From: Impatiens glandulifera
Lineage: Eukaryota; Streptophyta; Magnoliopsida; Ericales; Balsaminaceae
Reading direction: 5' to 3'
Length of the DNA stretch: 64,000 nucleotides
Assembly (NCBI RefSeq): GCF_907164915.1
Contig: NC_061866.1
Location: 52,077,113-52,141,112, forward strand
Position 1 is the stretch's first letter; every line of letters starts with the position of its first letter. The position numbers were made by a program, and so were the translations under genes. Positions 63,949-64,000 of this stretch are shown here, piece by piece. The notes beneath the pieces were generated by a model that saw only the letters and a list, made by a program, of their open reading frames with translations, was not told where the DNA came from and made no database searches.

Positions 63949-64000
63949 AATTATTAGATGGGGTGGAAGGAGGGGGTGGTTGATTCAGTCGACTCCTCAA
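63949..64000 (-). CDS. Possible C-terminal tail of a second TnpA-like gene (partial)
   Basis: The minus strand from the window edge reads LRSRLNQPPPPSTPSNN-stop, a proline-run ending like the RQGPPPPPTS tail of the TnpA-like gene at 56393, and it lies a similar distance from a palindrome array. Only 17 codons are visible, so this is tentative. Confidence 0.3.

Larger units (their letters stand above)
55543..64000 (-). mobile_element. CACTA (En/Spm) element, left end in the window
   Basis: The left terminus reads CACTGGTGAAAAAGTGG from 55543, a known variant of the CACTA terminus, preceded by a possible 3-bp target GAC. Inside are a subterminal palindrome array, a TnpA-like gene and a TnpD-like transposase, both on the minus strand, then a leader/promoter region and further palindrome arrays. 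The matching right terminus is not in the window, so the right limit is unknown; the last 1-2 kb may belong to another element. Confidence 0.75.

Overview
The window is nuclear DNA of a flowering plant, most likely a eudicot. It is AT-rich, its genes are split by GT-AG introns, and its plant-specific families (HD-Zip II, DREB-type AP2/ERF, DUO1-type R2R3 MYB, D6PK-type AGC kinase, anther type III polyketide synthase) sit among plant transposons. Nothing bacterial, organellar or viral was seen. Exon limits were worked out by eye from splice signals and reading frame.

Genes occupy mainly 0.5-33 kb. In order they are: the 3' part of an ALC1/CHD1L-like SNF2 helicase with a macro domain (502-4381, +); LAP6/PKSA for sporopollenin (5294-6633, +); an alpha/beta hydrolase (7251-12431, +); a single-exon DREB A-4-like AP2/ERF factor (14005-14679, -); a DUO1 male-germline MYB (21425-22666, -); the ribosome-biogenesis protein AATF/BFR2 (23229-26419, -); an HD-Zip II factor (28023-28937, +); and a D6PK-like kinase (30149-32546, -). 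One further gene stands alone at 45733-47034 (+), a class I plastid-type phospholipase A1. LAP6 and DUO1 both act in male reproduction, but the genes form no operon or evident cluster; each has its own promoter.

The remainder is mostly AT-rich intergenic DNA with mobile elements. These include a decayed copia-type LTR element and SINEs in introns, a tandemly organised Helitron (12851-13592), Micron-like and Tourist-like MITEs, and a hAT relic with an 8-bp target duplication and a broken ZMYM1-type transposase (40835-41960). A Pack-MULE-like element (50577-53761) carries the 5' end of a phosphatidylinositol 4-kinase gamma gene.

The right end (55543 to the window edge) is a CACTA (En/Spm) element. 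It has an apparently intact TnpA-like gene (Transposase_24), a TnpD-like transposase that has lost its catalytic middle, and dense subterminal arrays of short palindromes built on CCGAGAG/CCGAAGG. A second CACTA-like element may begin at the right edge.

I did not find a clearly new biological system. The strongest candidates for follow-up are the Pack-MULE chimera, the CACTA element with several palindrome variants, and the GC-AG intron in DUO1.
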